Of a DNA stretch of 48,242 bases, positions 28,224 through 36,791 are shown one piece after another; within the stretch, counting starts at the first letter, position 1, and each line of letters starts with the position of its first letter. The notes beneath the pieces are model-generated. The model was not told the DNA's origin. It was given only the letters and a program-made list of their open reading frames with translations, and did not search any database. Location of the stretch: positions 1 through 48,242 of the forward strand of contig NZ_AWTT01000009.1 in NCBI RefSeq assembly GCF_000876205.1, in the 5' to 3' direction. A program made the translations under genes and the position numbers. This DNA is from Paucilactobacillus wasatchensis. Its GTDB lineage: Bacteria; Bacillota; Bacilli; Lactobacillales; Lactobacillaceae.

Positions 28224-28300
28224 ACTCTTTAGTTAGGAGGAAAGGCCACAAGTTCCAAGAGTCAAAAAATAAAAATACATAGATTAGGAAGTGAAGTACC

Positions 28301-29620
28301 ATGCAAACAACTACAGAAGCTCTACCCACAACAAAATCTCCCACAATTGAACGAGACCCAATCAAGACAGTCATTTTTGCTTCAATGATTGGTACAGCAG
28401 TCGAATTTTTCGATTTCTATGCTTATGGAACTGCTGCAGCAACATATTTTCCGAAGGTCTTCTTCCCATCATTAACACCATCAATTGCTATTTTACTTAG
28501 TTTACTTACGTTTGGCGTGGCCTTTGTCGCTCGGCCACTGGGATCATTTATTTTCGGTCACTATGGTGACAAAATTGGTCGTAAAAAAACATTGGTCGTT
28601 TCATTAATTTTAATGGGTGGCTCAACCGTATTAATTGGGTTTTTACCAAGTTTTGCATCGATTGGTATCACTTCGATCTTATTACTTTGTTTATGCCGAT
28701 TTGTTCAAGGAATTGGACTTGGTGGCGAGTGGTCTGGTGCTGTTTTGGTAGCCACTGAAAATGCGCCTGAAAACAAACGAGCATTATACGGTTCATTCCC
28801 AGAATTGGGTGCTCCACTAGGTTTCTTTTTATGTAATGGATTATTCTTCGTGCTTGAATCATTTCTGTCACCTGCTCAAATGATTAGCTTTGGTTGGAGA
28901 ATTCCTTTCCTTGCCTCAGCAGTCATGGTTTTCATCGGTCTCTGGGTCCGCAAAAGATTACAAGAAACACCTCTTTTCCGTAAAGCACAAACAGAAGATA
29001 ATACTGTTAAATCACCATTAAAGGAAGTTTTCAAAACAAGCTGGAAACAAATCTTACGTGGTACATTCATCGTTGCCGTTTCATATACTTTCTTCTTTAC
29101 CCTTTCAACATGGTCACTAACGTTTGCAACCACTAACTTGGGCTTTAACAACCGAGAATTTCTATTATTGCTGATGGCTGCCATCGTCATGTTTGCTGGT
29201 GTCATTTTAGCTTCATCATACCTGGCAGATAAATGGGGCCGTAAAAAGTTGTTAATGTCTGCTACCGCAGCCATTGCAGTCTTTGCCGTTATCTTCCCAT
29301 ACTTTTTAACTGGCCAGCATAACGTTCCTGGCGTTTGTGCTTTCCTCTTTATCGGATTCTTCCTAATGGGACTAGTTTACGGTCCAATCGGCGCCGTTCT
29401 TCCAGAATTATTCACCACCAAGGTTCGTTATTCTGGTTCAGCCTTAGCTTACAACTTGTCCGCCATCGTTGGTGCTGCCTTTGCACCAACAATCGCAACC
29501 TGGTTAGCTGAAAACTGGGGCTTACATACCGTTGGTTTATATCTTGGTATCATGGCCGTTGTTTCATTTGTTGCTTTGGCAGTCACTAAGGAAACAAAAC
29601 ATGTTGATTACACAAAATAG
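28301..29620 (+). CDS. MFS transporter, metabolite:H+ symporter (MHS) family
   Basis: A 439-residue, 12-helix transporter. The motifs VEFFDFYAYGTAAA in helix 1, GHYGDKIGRKKTL in loop 2-3, CRFVQGIGLGGEWSGA in helix 4 and PENKRALYGSFPELGAPLG place it in the MHS family (ProP, ShiA, KgtP relatives), which bring organic acids or osmolytes in with protons. The substrate is not readable from the sequence. A leader peptide with four Ile codons and a terminator lie upstream, suggesting expression rises when isoleucine is short. A branched-chain 2-oxo acid or another isoleucine precursor is therefore a reasonable guess. AGGAAGTGA precedes the ATG. Confidence 0.9.
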   Translation: MQTTTEALPTTKSPTIERDPIKTVIFASMIGTAVEFFDFYAYGTAAATYFPKVFFPSLTPSIAILLSLLTFGVAFVARPLGSFIFGHYGDKIGRKKTLVVSLILMGGSTVLIGFLPSFASIGITSILLLCLCRFVQGIGLGGEWSGAVLVATENAPENKRALYGSFPELGAPLGFFLCNGLFFVLESFLSPAQMISFGWRIPFLASAVMVFIGLWVRKRLQETPLFRKAQTEDNTVKSPLKEVFKTSWKQILRGTFIVAVSYTFFFTLSTWSLTFATTNLGFNNREFLLLLMAAIVMFAGVILASSYLADKWGRKKLLMSATAAIAVFAVIFPYFLTGQHNVPGVCAFLFIGFFLMGLVYGPIGAVLPELFTTKVRYSGSALAYNLSAIVGAAFAPTIATWLAENWGLHTVGLYLGIMAVVSFVALAVTKETKHVDYTK

Positions 29621-29631
29621 TTAATAAATCT

Positions 29632-29683
29632 AAAAAATCGTTCAAAACATGGCAATGAACTGCCATATATTGAGCGATTTTTA
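29632..29683. terminator. Bidirectional terminator between convergent genes
   Basis: AAAAATCG-TTCAA pairs with TTGA-GCGATTTTT, with an inner ATGGCA/TGCCAT stem. T runs occur on both strands. It overlaps the stop codon of the convergent gene. Confidence 0.85.
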
Positions 29684-30913
29684 TTTTGCCTGTAACGCAA
29701 AGATATCAATTAAGTCTGCCATATTTCGTGCAAGCGCCATCCCAAAATCATATTCTGTTTTCGTGCCATCCATATTAAATGATAAACTAGTCTGATTATT
29801 AAATGTTGCCACTGCAATTTGAAACATTGGTGCCCGTCTGAAGCTACCAGTCATTGTGACATCCGTAATTGCAGCACCATCAAACACCAGCTGCTTGTGA
29901 TCAATAATTCCAAAGTTAGTATAAGCAATTTCACGTACGTGATAATTATCTTCTACAATTTGCTGCAATTTATCTAATGGATACTTTTCATATTTTTCGA
30001 GTAAATCTGAAATAGAATCAAAGCACTGATGGTTAGCCTTATTTATCGCCATGCCTTGATGTACTTGTGTAACTAACTTTTCAAATGGATCATCAAGCTC
30101 ACTTTCAACACTCAAGTTATATCTAGAAGTATGGTTAGCTACTCGGACTGTGTTAGGTTGTGGTTGAGCAATAAACTGCCGCATATCAGTTGGACATGCT
30201 AATGAAATTGTCGGTGCATCCCCATACCGCTGAATCGTGCGGCCGAACGCAGCCATGAAAATATCATTTAACGTAACATTTTTTTGATGCGCCGCTGACA
30301 CTAATTGTGATACTGTCTGGGCCTTGAGTTTTACGCTACCCACTAATGAAGTCACTGGTGTCGTTTCGACTAACTCGGGGAGTACCAATGGCGTAGTCGG
30401 ATGATCAGTTCCCCGTTTGGTAGCCTGTTTTCTTTGCTTGATTAGTGTCATGAGCCAATCGACATCTTGTCGATTAGTTACTTTGGCAATGCTTTGTAGT
30501 CCCACTGAATACGCCTTTGCAAGCAAATATAGTAATTGCTTACAGCCTGCGCCGTCAGTCAAAATATGACTAACATAAAAAATTAAGTGGTCTTGATTAT
30601 TAACTGTGTTCCAATAAATACGCAGTTGTGGTTCATTCATTAGGTCAAAACTCTTAGCATCAACATCAGGTCGACTAATATTATAGTGGATTAAATCGTC
30701 AACATCATCCGTCACAGTTTCCCAGCTATTGGTTGCTAACTGATATTTGCACAGTATTTCTGGTACTACTTTTGCCACTGCCGTCAGTGCATCACTAAAC
30801 CGCCCCCGGTCAAGTTGCTGATCAAATTTAATTTCACACCTAATAATCGGGTATAAGTGATCCAACCCGATTGTATGTAAAATATTTAGCGGTTCACCAG
30901 CATAAATTGCCAT
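29681..30913 (-). CDS. Stand-alone condensation-type acyltransferase protein
   Basis: A 410-residue protein of the condensation/BAHD-like fold. The active-site motif appears as SHILTDGAG near residue 114 (one His of HHxxxDG replaced by Ser), with the second-half DMRQF segment at the position of the family's DxR(F) motif. Such proteins include carrier-linked condensation domains and alcohol/glycolipid acyltransferases. No NRPS, PKS or carrier protein gene is nearby, so a free-standing O-acyltransferase is more likely. Substrate unknown. The ribosome binding site is weak (AGAGACGATG). Confidence 0.7.
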   Translation of the reverse strand: MAIYAGEPLNILHTIGLDHLYPIIRCEIKFDQQLDRGRFSDALTAVAKVVPEILCKYQLATNSWETVTDDVDDLIHYNISRPDVDAKSFDLMNEPQLRIYWNTVNNQDHLIFYVSHILTDGAGCKQLLYLLAKAYSVGLQSIAKVTNRQDVDWLMTLIKQRKQATKRGTDHPTTPLVLPELVETTPVTSLVGSVKLKAQTVSQLVSAAHQKNVTLNDIFMAAFGRTIQRYGDAPTISLACPTDMRQFIAQPQPNTVRVANHTSRYNLSVESELDDPFEKLVTQVHQGMAINKANHQCFDSISDLLEKYEKYPLDKLQQIVEDNYHVREIAYTNFGIIDHKQLVFDGAAITDVTMTGSFRRAPMFQIAVATFNNQTSLSFNMDGTKTEYDFGMALARNMADLIDIFALQAK

Positions 30914-30990
30914 ATTATCATCGTCTCTTTTCAGTTTAGTCCAGTTAATAATAGACCCAAATCGATAATTTTTAAATGGTATAAGTAGTT

Positions 30991-31006
30991 AGTTTCACGT
31001 GAAACA
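30991..31006. promoter_or_regulatory. parS-like ParB-binding site
   Basis: AGTTTCACGTGAAACA matches the 16-bp parS consensus except for the first base. It lies between the condensation-type gene and the Dps-like gene. Confidence 0.7.
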
Positions 31007-31058
31007 AAAAAAGATGGTCACAACTTACTGTGATCATCCACGAATTCCATTAACTTAA

Positions 31059-31610
31059 TTAGTCTTCATCATCGTCTTCGTCTTCTTCAACCAACCCGTC
31101 CCACGCCTGCTTACCAAGTACAGCTTGTAACACTTGAATTGAATGATTGTTTTGCCCACGTAGATTTGTCAGGAAAGCCGCCATCGCAGGGCGCGTTTCT
31201 TTTTGTGCTAACACAATAGCCCGATCAATAAACATATTTTGAGTGGCATAGTCATGTGCGGTAATATCAACCAACTGCTCAGCTGTGAAATACTTATTGC
31301 GCCCGTCTTCTTCCAGCATCGAATACTTAACATATTCACTCACAGTCGAAGGTGGCAACTCATTTTCATCGAGCAAAACAACCGCTAGTTGGTCAAAATT
31401 CTGTCGTCCTTGTTGAATTAACTTTTCATACAATGGTTTCAGTTGCAGTGATTGTAATCCTTTTAAATACCACACCGCCTGATGTAATTTAACATTGTTC
31501 ACCAACAGATTCGATAAGATATGTCCGGTCATTGCTCCGGCAGTCGGTTTGTGGTGATCTAAATCGGCCTGTTTTAGTTCAGCTTCGTATTGCGTATCTA
31601 CATTTGTCAT
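31059..31610 (-). CDS. Dps-like ferritin-fold protein with acidic tail
   Basis: A 183-residue four-helix protein recognisable as Dps-like from KLHQAVWYLKG, LPPSTVSEY and the final ALGKQAWDGL-like helix. It ends in EEDEDDDED, a strongly acidic tail. Dps proteins form 12-mers that store iron and protect DNA. Against standard Dps, the second ferroxidase His (HW) reads VW, the LH of the next helix reads LK, and the Glu of AERL is Val, so catalytic iron oxidation may be lost. ATG at 31610 has GGAGG 9 nt upstream. It follows the HMA chaperone gene by 4 nt and is in its operon. Confidence 0.8.
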   Translation of the reverse strand: MTNVDTQYEAELKQADLDHHKPTAGAMTGHILSNLLVNNVKLHQAVWYLKGLQSLQLKPLYEKLIQQGRQNFDQLAVVLLDENELPPSTVSEYVKYSMLEEDGRNKYFTAEQLVDITAHDYATQNMFIDRAIVLAQKETRPAMAAFLTNLRGQNNHSIQVLQAVLGKQAWDGLVEEDEDDDED

Positions 31611-31614
31611 CAAA

Positions 31615-31857
31615 TTAAGCCTCCTTAGTTAATTCTTTTTCCTTCACTTTATCAACGGTGTAGCCTAACTTCTCAACTACGTCTGCTAGTTCCTGTGCGC
31701 TTGTTTTGGTATCGTCAAACTCCGCCTTAACCTTGCTAGCATTGAATAATACTTTCACTTTTTCAACGCCATCTTGATGAGCAACCGCATGTTCAATCTT
31801 TTGCATACACGATGGGCAAGTAAGTGCTTCTAATTGTAAAACTGCTTTTTTTGTCAT
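31615..31857 (-). CDS. Heavy-metal-associated (HMA) chaperone, CopZ-like
   Basis: An 80-residue single HMA domain with metal-binding LTCPSCMQKIEHAV near residues 12-25 (CxxC) and the conserved GVEKVKVLFNASKVKAEFD strand pair. It is expected to hand a soft metal ion to a P-type ATPase. The ATPase encoded upstream lacks its own N-terminal HMA domain, so this may serve as its detached metal-binding domain. GAGGAGG precedes the ATG. It is the first gene of a unit with the Dps-like gene, preceded by an FNR-like box. Confidence 0.9.
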   Translation of the reverse strand: MTKKAVLQLEALTCPSCMQKIEHAVAHQDGVEKVKVLFNASKVKAEFDDTKTSAQELADVVEKLGYTVDKVKEKELTKEA

Positions 31858-31901
31858 AATAAGTTCCTCCTCTGGTGAAACTTTCTTCTTTGATTATCTT
31901 T

Positions 31902-31948
31902 ATTGTACCGAGACGTTACCGATTAAAACTTGATTCAAATCAAGTTTT
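31902..31948 (-). promoter_or_regulatory. FNR/CRP-type box and promoter of the HMA-Dps operon
   Basis: TTGAT-TCAA-ATCAA (31930-31943) is an exact FNR-type site inside a 24-bp dyad extending to AAAACTTGATT on one side. A -10-like TACAAT lies at 31907-31902 on the minus strand, giving a predicted start at 31895. The box centre is then at -41.5, the standard position for class II activation. Confidence 0.65.
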
Positions 31949-31963
31949 ACAATCTTTTTTTAA

Positions 31964-33871
31964 TTATTTTATAGCTGGCGTTGTCTGTGGAATCTGCTTA
32001 ACTTGTGGTGCTTTACCATAACTAATTAACCGCATTGCGTTAAAGATTACTACTAAGATACTTGCTTCATGGACAAACATCCCACTTGCCATATAAATGA
32101 ATCCGGCAATCAGACCAATTAACAGGAATGCTACTACTCCAATAGCAATGGTAATATTTTCCTTTGTGTTCAAAACTGTCTTTTTAGCTAATCCATATGC
32201 GTGTACCAGCGCTTCAAAACTTGATTGCATCAAGACAACATCCGAAGTCTCAATGGCAACATCCGTACCACTGCCCATTGCGATACCGATGTCTGCTGTT
32301 GCGATTGAAGGACTATCATTAATTCCATCGCCAACGAACGCCACACTACGGCCAACTTGTTGAAACTGCTTCACAATTTCAACCTTTTGTTCTGGCATTA
32401 GCTCGGCATGCACTTCATCAATTCCGACTTGTTGGGCCACATAATCTGCCGTTGCTTTGTTGTCACCAGTCAACATAACTAAATGTTTGGCGCCTTTGTC
32501 CCGTAATGACTGTAACTGCTTGGCAACTTCTGGTCGAATAATATCTGAAATGGCAACAATTAAATCGACTTTGCCATCGACTGCAATAATTACGACTGAA
32601 CTGCCAGTAGCCTGTAGTTCGTCTAAATCAGTTGTTTGTTGTGCGGTCAATTTGATATCGTGAGAACTCATCAATTTGAGATTTCCAGCCAGCACTTCAT
32701 GATTATCAATCTGAGCCATCATTCCCTGACCCTTAATAGTTTGATTATCCTCAACTTCTAACTCCTGAAAATCATAAGTTTTGCTCTCAGCATAGGTCAC
32801 AATGGCCCGCCCTAAGGGATGATCTGACAGACTTTCAACTTTAGCAGTCAGTGCGAATGTATTGTCTAAACTGGTCCCATAGTTTTTAACCGCTGAAACA
32901 GAAGTATTCCCCTTAGTTAAAGTACCAGTCTTGTCAAAAACGAATGTATCAATTTTAGAAAAGGTGTCCATTGCTTCGCCACCCTTGACCAAAATACCTC
33001 GCTTAGCACCATTGCCAATCCCAGCAACATTTGATACTGGGGCACCAATGACGAGCGCACCTGGGCATCCAAGCACTAGTACCGTAATCGCCAGCTTAAA
33101 GTCTCGGGAAAAGATAAATACTAGCAGCGCAATAATTAGTACAGCTGGGGTATAGTACTGTGAAAAACGATCGATAAATTTCTCTGCATGGGATTTAGTA
33201 TCCTGTGCATCTTCAACTAACTCAATAATTTTGGCAAAGGTAGTATCGTCACCCACTTTGGTCGCTTCAATCTTCAAATAGCCATCACTAAGCATTGTGC
33301 CAGAGAAAACGTCATCTTTAACCTGTTTGCCGACTTCACGAGATTCACCGGTAACCACCGATTCATCCGTGTAGCCGTGCCCTTCAACAACCGTTCCATC
33401 GACTGGAATGGAACCACCAGTTTTAACTAAAACAATGTCGCCTTCGTCCACGTCATCAACATCTACTTCTTCAGTTGTGCCATCATCTTGTACAACCGCT
33501 GCGGTAGTTGGTGCCATTTCGGTCAATGACTTGATTGATTGACGTGTCTTAGCTAATGTTCTCTCTTCTAGATAGCTCCCAAATAAGAAGAGAAAGGTAA
33601 CAATGGCTGATTCATTATATTCACCAATAATGAACGCGCCGATGACGGCAATACTAACTAGCAATTCGATACTGACAACTTTCACTTTTAAAGCCTGATA
33701 AGCGTGCATCATGATTGGCACAGCGGCAATGATTGATGCAACCGCTAAGAAGATATCATAGCCCAGTGTATTTCCTAGGAAATACTTGCTAAAAAATCCT
33801 GCAACAATCAAAATGGCTGTTATTAATGTAATTTGATTATTATGTTCTTGGATCAATTTTTGAAATTTCAT
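31964..33871 (-). CDS. Heavy-metal P1B-type ATPase with CPG motif
   Basis: A 635-residue metal-exporting ATPase of the P1B class. The phosphorylation site DKTGTLT lies near residue 311, TGES near 170, the class-defining SDHPLG, and the hinge GDGIND. The membrane metal motif reads CPG (GCPGALVIGAPVSN, near 268) where CPC, CPH or SPC is usual. There is no N-terminal HMA domain. The ion is uncertain: copper, zinc, cobalt, manganese or iron are all possible. The ATG at 33871 has AGGAG 8 nt upstream. It is followed by the HMA chaperone and Dps-like genes, each unit with the same upstream FNR-like box. Confidence 0.92.
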   Translation of the reverse strand: MKFQKLIQEHNNQITLITAILIVAGFFSKYFLGNTLGYDIFLAVASIIAAVPIMMHAYQALKVKVVSIELLVSIAVIGAFIIGEYNESAIVTFLFLFGSYLEERTLAKTRQSIKSLTEMAPTTAAVVQDDGTTEEVDVDDVDEGDIVLVKTGGSIPVDGTVVEGHGYTDESVVTGESREVGKQVKDDVFSGTMLSDGYLKIEATKVGDDTTFAKIIELVEDAQDTKSHAEKFIDRFSQYYTPAVLIIALLVFIFSRDFKLAITVLVLGCPGALVIGAPVSNVAGIGNGAKRGILVKGGEAMDTFSKIDTFVFDKTGTLTKGNTSVSAVKNYGTSLDNTFALTAKVESLSDHPLGRAIVTYAESKTYDFQELEVEDNQTIKGQGMMAQIDNHEVLAGNLKLMSSHDIKLTAQQTTDLDELQATGSSVVIIAVDGKVDLIVAISDIIRPEVAKQLQSLRDKGAKHLVMLTGDNKATADYVAQQVGIDEVHAELMPEQKVEIVKQFQQVGRSVAFVGDGINDSPSIATADIGIAMGSGTDVAIETSDVVLMQSSFEALVHAYGLAKKTVLNTKENITIAIGVVAFLLIGLIAGFIYMASGMFVHEASILVVIFNAMRLISYGKAPQVKQIPQTTPAIK

Positions 33872-33952
33872 GTTTTCCACTCCTCGTATTAATTCTTGGT
33901 GACATTTGCAACAACTATGATCAGGAGTTGTATGTTTTTATTAACTGTCACC

Positions 33953-33998
33953 ATCATAACGGGGAGTGTGTGATCTAAACTTGATTCAAATCAAGTTT
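33953..33998 (-). promoter_or_regulatory. FNR/CRP-type box and promoter of the P-type ATPase gene
   Basis: TTGAT-TCAA-ATCAA (33981-33994), flanked by AAAC and GTTT, is identical to the box at 31930-31943. A -10-like TATGAT lies at 33958-33953 on the minus strand, predicting a start at 33946 and placing the box at -41.5. The divergent XRE gene starts 96 bp on the other side. Confidence 0.65.
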
Positions 33999-34093
33999 TA
34001 GCATTCTTTTTATCTTTTTTTCACGGCAACCAATAAGTGCTCCCCCTTTTCCTGATTGCTTATCTATACTAAGATTGAATTGCAGGAGATTTT

Positions 34094-34651
34094 ATGAAAA
34101 TTGGCAAGCAGATTCAAACATACCGAGAGCAACGAGGCCTATCACAAAATGAATTGGCCGATAAACTACACATTTCACGCCAATCGATTTCAAAGTGGGA
34201 GGGTGGTGTGTCACTGCCAACCTTCGCCAATGTGGTCGCAATTAGTAACCTATTTAACATTTCAATTGATGACCTTGTTCGAGGAGACATGTCATTAATG
34301 AACAGCTTAACTGCGAATAATAAAGAGCCGCTTAGTCGCGTTTTTAAAATTATTGCCGGTGGCTTTATCTTAGGCTTTGCGATTTACTTTGTCCTATTAG
34401 GTATCGGTATCAAAGAAAGTACTTTTGTGGATTGGTCATCACTACCAGCATTTATCTTATTTATCTGGCTATTATTCACAATTAATTGGCGGCAGTTAAA
34501 TCGTTCAATGTCATCTAAAACTGTCATTTTGGGAATTTTATTTTTAGCATTAATATTGGTACCAAACATTTTTGACAGTATTTCCGCAATGATTAACGCA
34601 AGTGTCGACGCTGTGAAGGGCTATCAAGAAGGCTATCATTCGTTTAAATAA
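34094..34651 (+). CDS. XRE-family regulator with membrane segments
   Basis: The N-terminal 60 residues are a clear XRE/Cro helix-turn-helix (QIQTYREQRGLSQNELADKL, then ISRQSISKWEGG). Residues about 80-180 contain two or three hydrophobic helices (IIAGGFILGFAIYFVLLGIG, LPAFILFIWLLFTI, VILGILFLALILV). Such membrane-bound XRE proteins are common in lactobacilli and are thought to respond to envelope or metal signals. The gene is divergent from the P-type ATPase and shares its control region. GGAG precedes the ATG. Target unknown. Confidence 0.87.
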   Translation: MKIGKQIQTYREQRGLSQNELADKLHISRQSISKWEGGVSLPTFANVVAISNLFNISIDDLVRGDMSLMNSLTANNKEPLSRVFKIIAGGFILGFAIYFVLLGIGIKESTFVDWSSLPAFILFIWLLFTINWRQLNRSMSSKTVILGILFLALILVPNIFDSISAMINASVDAVKGYQEGYHSFK

Positions 34652-34771
34652 GCAATCACCAAGCATAATTCTTTTCTTGTACCTACCTATTAGTTTAGAC
34701 TTAGAATTAACGATAGAACTTTAACCATTACCAACAATCACACCGACAGATAGTCAAGGAGGACTCAATTG

Positions 34772-35206
34772 ATGGCATGGAACATGAAGGACTACCCCAA
34801 TTCAATGAAGAATATGCAAGAATTAGAACGAAAAAAGGCAATTGATATTGCCAATGCATTACTGGCTGAAGGTTACAATGATGAGCGCGCAATCCCGATT
34901 GCAATGAGTCAGGCCGAAAAGTGGTATGACAGCGCCAGTGAAACTGAGAAAAGAAAATTTAGCAAAGAACCTAATCCTGATAAAAACGACAAGCATGACA
35001 CTAGCAGCTCTAATGAAGAATTGATTGATGCCAACGAAGTCGTTAAATATACAGATGCTGGTTGGGCTGTGATGGCCCAGGGAGCTGAGAAACCAAGTGA
35101 TGTGTTTGACACAAAAAGAGAAGCGGTCGAGCGAGCTAGAAAGATTGCTAAAAATAAAAAATCTCAGGTCAAAGAATATCGTAAAGATGGCAGTTTAATC
35201 GATTAG
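34772..35206 (+). CDS. DUF2188-type small protein
   Basis: A 144-residue charged, soluble protein. The N-terminal part (WNMKDYPNSMKNMQELERKK to about residue 55) resembles a conserved module found in short stress-type proteins. A disordered Lys/Asp/Ser linker follows, then a C-terminal segment (VVKYTDAGWAVMAQGAEKPS to YRKDGSLID) with the look of DUF2188, a small fold with the repeated pattern of readout strands and AREIAKNKKSQ-like helix. Function unknown. GGAGG lies 9 nt before the ATG at 34772. It stands alone and ends at a strong shared terminator. Confidence 0.75.
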   Translation: MAWNMKDYPNSMKNMQELERKKAIDIANALLAEGYNDERAIPIAMSQAEKWYDSASETEKRKFSKEPNPDKNDKHDTSSSNEELIDANEVVKYTDAGWAVMAQGAEKPSDVFDTKREAVERARKIAKNKKSQVKEYRKDGSLID

Positions 35207-35240
35207 ATTAATCATCTTTGGGCATAAAAATAGTTCCATA

Positions 35241-35286
35241 AAAAAAGAGGCTGGGCAAAAACATAGTTTTTTGCCCAGCCTCTTTA
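35241..35286. terminator. Bidirectional terminator
   Basis: AAAGAGGCTGGGCAAAAA pairs perfectly with TTTTTTGCCCAGCCTCTTT, with T runs on both strands, between convergent genes. Confidence 0.92.
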
Positions 35287-35289
35287 GTT

Positions 35290-35928
35290 CTAGAAAAAGC
35301 TTGGTTTTGAATATTCCGTATCAGGTTCACCTAATCCTAAACTCTCACGGTGATAATTGAACTTTCCCGTTAACAAATCAATCACAGTCTGTGCCACCGC
35401 TTGACGAGTTACCTGTGCTTCAACAAATGGTTCGCCTTTTTTTGTGATGTGGACTCTGGTATTGCCTTCTTGATTGTAAAGCCATGTGATCCGTAAGATG
35501 ATATAGTCTAGTTTGCTAGCTTCAACTATATCAGCTGCTTTACGGTACTTAGAATCCCAGACAAGCCCAGTGTTTTCGTGATACCATTGCGTAAATTTAC
35601 CCGTCATCTCCTGATAAATATCGGGAATATTAGTAGCAATAAATCGCTTAACACCGGCATCTTCTAGCACTTGCACTAAGGACTTCATCAATTGATCCCC
35701 GGCAACAAAGCTGAGAAAAACCGCTTCAACATCAGTTAATTTCTCTTTAATCTTGTCGACTTCCTCAAACATGCCGTCAACCAAAGTTACTCGTTCGCCA
35801 GCCCTGTCTGCTAATCTTGTTGTCACATTTCGTCCGTATAAAATTAAGTCATAATTGGTTTGTGCCAATAAATCATCTGTCACCATTTTGCCAATTTGAC
35901 CAGCTGCTCCTAAAATCATTACCCGCAT
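35290..35928 (-). CDS. NAD(P)H-binding protein, atypical SDR
   Basis: A 212-residue atypical short-chain dehydrogenase of the NmrA/NAD(P)H-binding type. The N-terminal ILGAAGQIGKMVTDDLL gives the GxxGxxG fold, and RFIATNIPDIY with KLDYIILRITWLYNQEG are typical of the family. The catalytic Tyr-xxx-Lys is not evident, so it may bind the nucleotide without a classical reductase role. AAGGAAG precedes the ATG. It is the last gene of a unit with the HAD and UDG genes. Confidence 0.85.
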   Translation of the reverse strand: MRVMILGAAGQIGKMVTDDLLAQTNYDLILYGRNVTTRLADRAGERVTLVDGMFEEVDKIKEKLTDVEAVFLSFVAGDQLMKSLVQVLEDAGVKRFIATNIPDIYQEMTGKFTQWYHENTGLVWDSKYRKAADIVEASKLDYIILRITWLYNQEGNTRVHITKKGEPFVEAQVTRQAVAQTVIDLLTGKFNYHRESLGLGEPDTEYSKPSFF

Positions 35929-35950
35929 TTTATTTTCTTCCTTTCATTAA

Positions 35951-36778
35951 CTATTCAATCATTTGCTGAATCGTTGCCAGTACTCCGTCATGATTATTAT
36001 CTGCCTGGGTCACATTATTAACTTGTTGTTTGAATTGTGCAGTTGCATTTTGCATAGCAAAACCATACGGCGTCATCTGCAACATCTTTAGATCATTTTC
36101 ATTATCACCAAACGTCATAATTTGATCGCTAGCAATCCCATAGCGTTCCTGCAATCGATTAATCCCAGTTACCTTATCAACGCCAGCATTACCAATTAGT
36201 TCCGTGTTAAAACCAGAGTTTTGGCTAGCTAATGTTGCTGGTAATTTCGTTCTCAATTGATTCACCAATGTTTGATAATTGTTTGGATCCGCAAATGTCA
36301 CACCAATTTTGGTAATCTGATCATGAACTGCGGCGGCGGTGACAGCAAAAAAATCGTCAACTAATTCAACCGCATAATAATATCGTTTGATTATTTGTAG
36401 TACTTCCATTGGCGTCTGCCGGTCGACGTATGTTTTTTTGACACCTGAAATCGTTGTCTGCATCATATAATTTTGGGTAAACTCACGCGCGATAAGTTGG
36501 AGTGCCTGCTGCAAATCACGTTCATTAATTGCTTCAGCCGCGATCAACTCGTGGCCGTGATGTACTAATGCGCCATTTTGCGAAATAAAATCTAAGTTAT
36601 CTTTCACAGATGCAAATTGACCCTGCAGTCGTTGAAATTGAGAACCACTGGCCACCACAAATTTAATCTGCTGGCGTTTTAATTGCTCAAATAATTCCAT
36701 AAAGCGTTGTTGGTTGTAAGTATTCTGGTCATTTAAAAAAGTGCCATCCATATCTACAACTACCATTTTAATTTTCAT
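35951..36778 (-). CDS. HAD-superfamily (Cof-type) phosphatase
   Basis: A 275-residue HAD hydrolase. Motif I is VVDMDGTFL (residues 6-14), motif II Ser lies in VVASGSQ, and the C-terminal TFGDNENDLKML supplies motif IV. The large C2-type cap places it among Cof/YidA-like enzymes, which dephosphorylate sugar phosphates, FMN or PLP. The ATG at 36778 is chosen because GGTTAGGA and AAGGG lie upstream. It follows the UDG-family gene by 13 nt. Confidence 0.9.
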   Translation of the reverse strand: MKIKMVVVDMDGTFLNDQNTYNQQRFMELFEQLKRQQIKFVVASGSQFQRLQGQFASVKDNLDFISQNGALVHHGHELIAAEAINERDLQQALQLIAREFTQNYMMQTTISGVKKTYVDRQTPMEVLQIIKRYYYAVELVDDFFAVTAAAVHDQITKIGVTFADPNNYQTLVNQLRTKLPATLASQNSGFNTELIGNAGVDKVTGINRLQERYGIASDQIMTFGDNENDLKMLQMTPYGFAMQNATAQFKQQVNNVTQADNNHDGVLATIQQMIE

Positions 36779-36791
36779 TCCTAACCACCCT

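Noticed and set aside
28236-28262. Strong TTAGGAGGAAAGG Shine-Dalgarno before the MHS transporter
   Set aside because: No start codon follows at a usable distance; the transporter ATG at 28301 has its own AGGAAG.
32097-33155. Several plus-strand open frames opposite the P-type ATPase
   Set aside because: They are frames opposite a well-conserved gene, with no ribosome binding sites or recognisable products.
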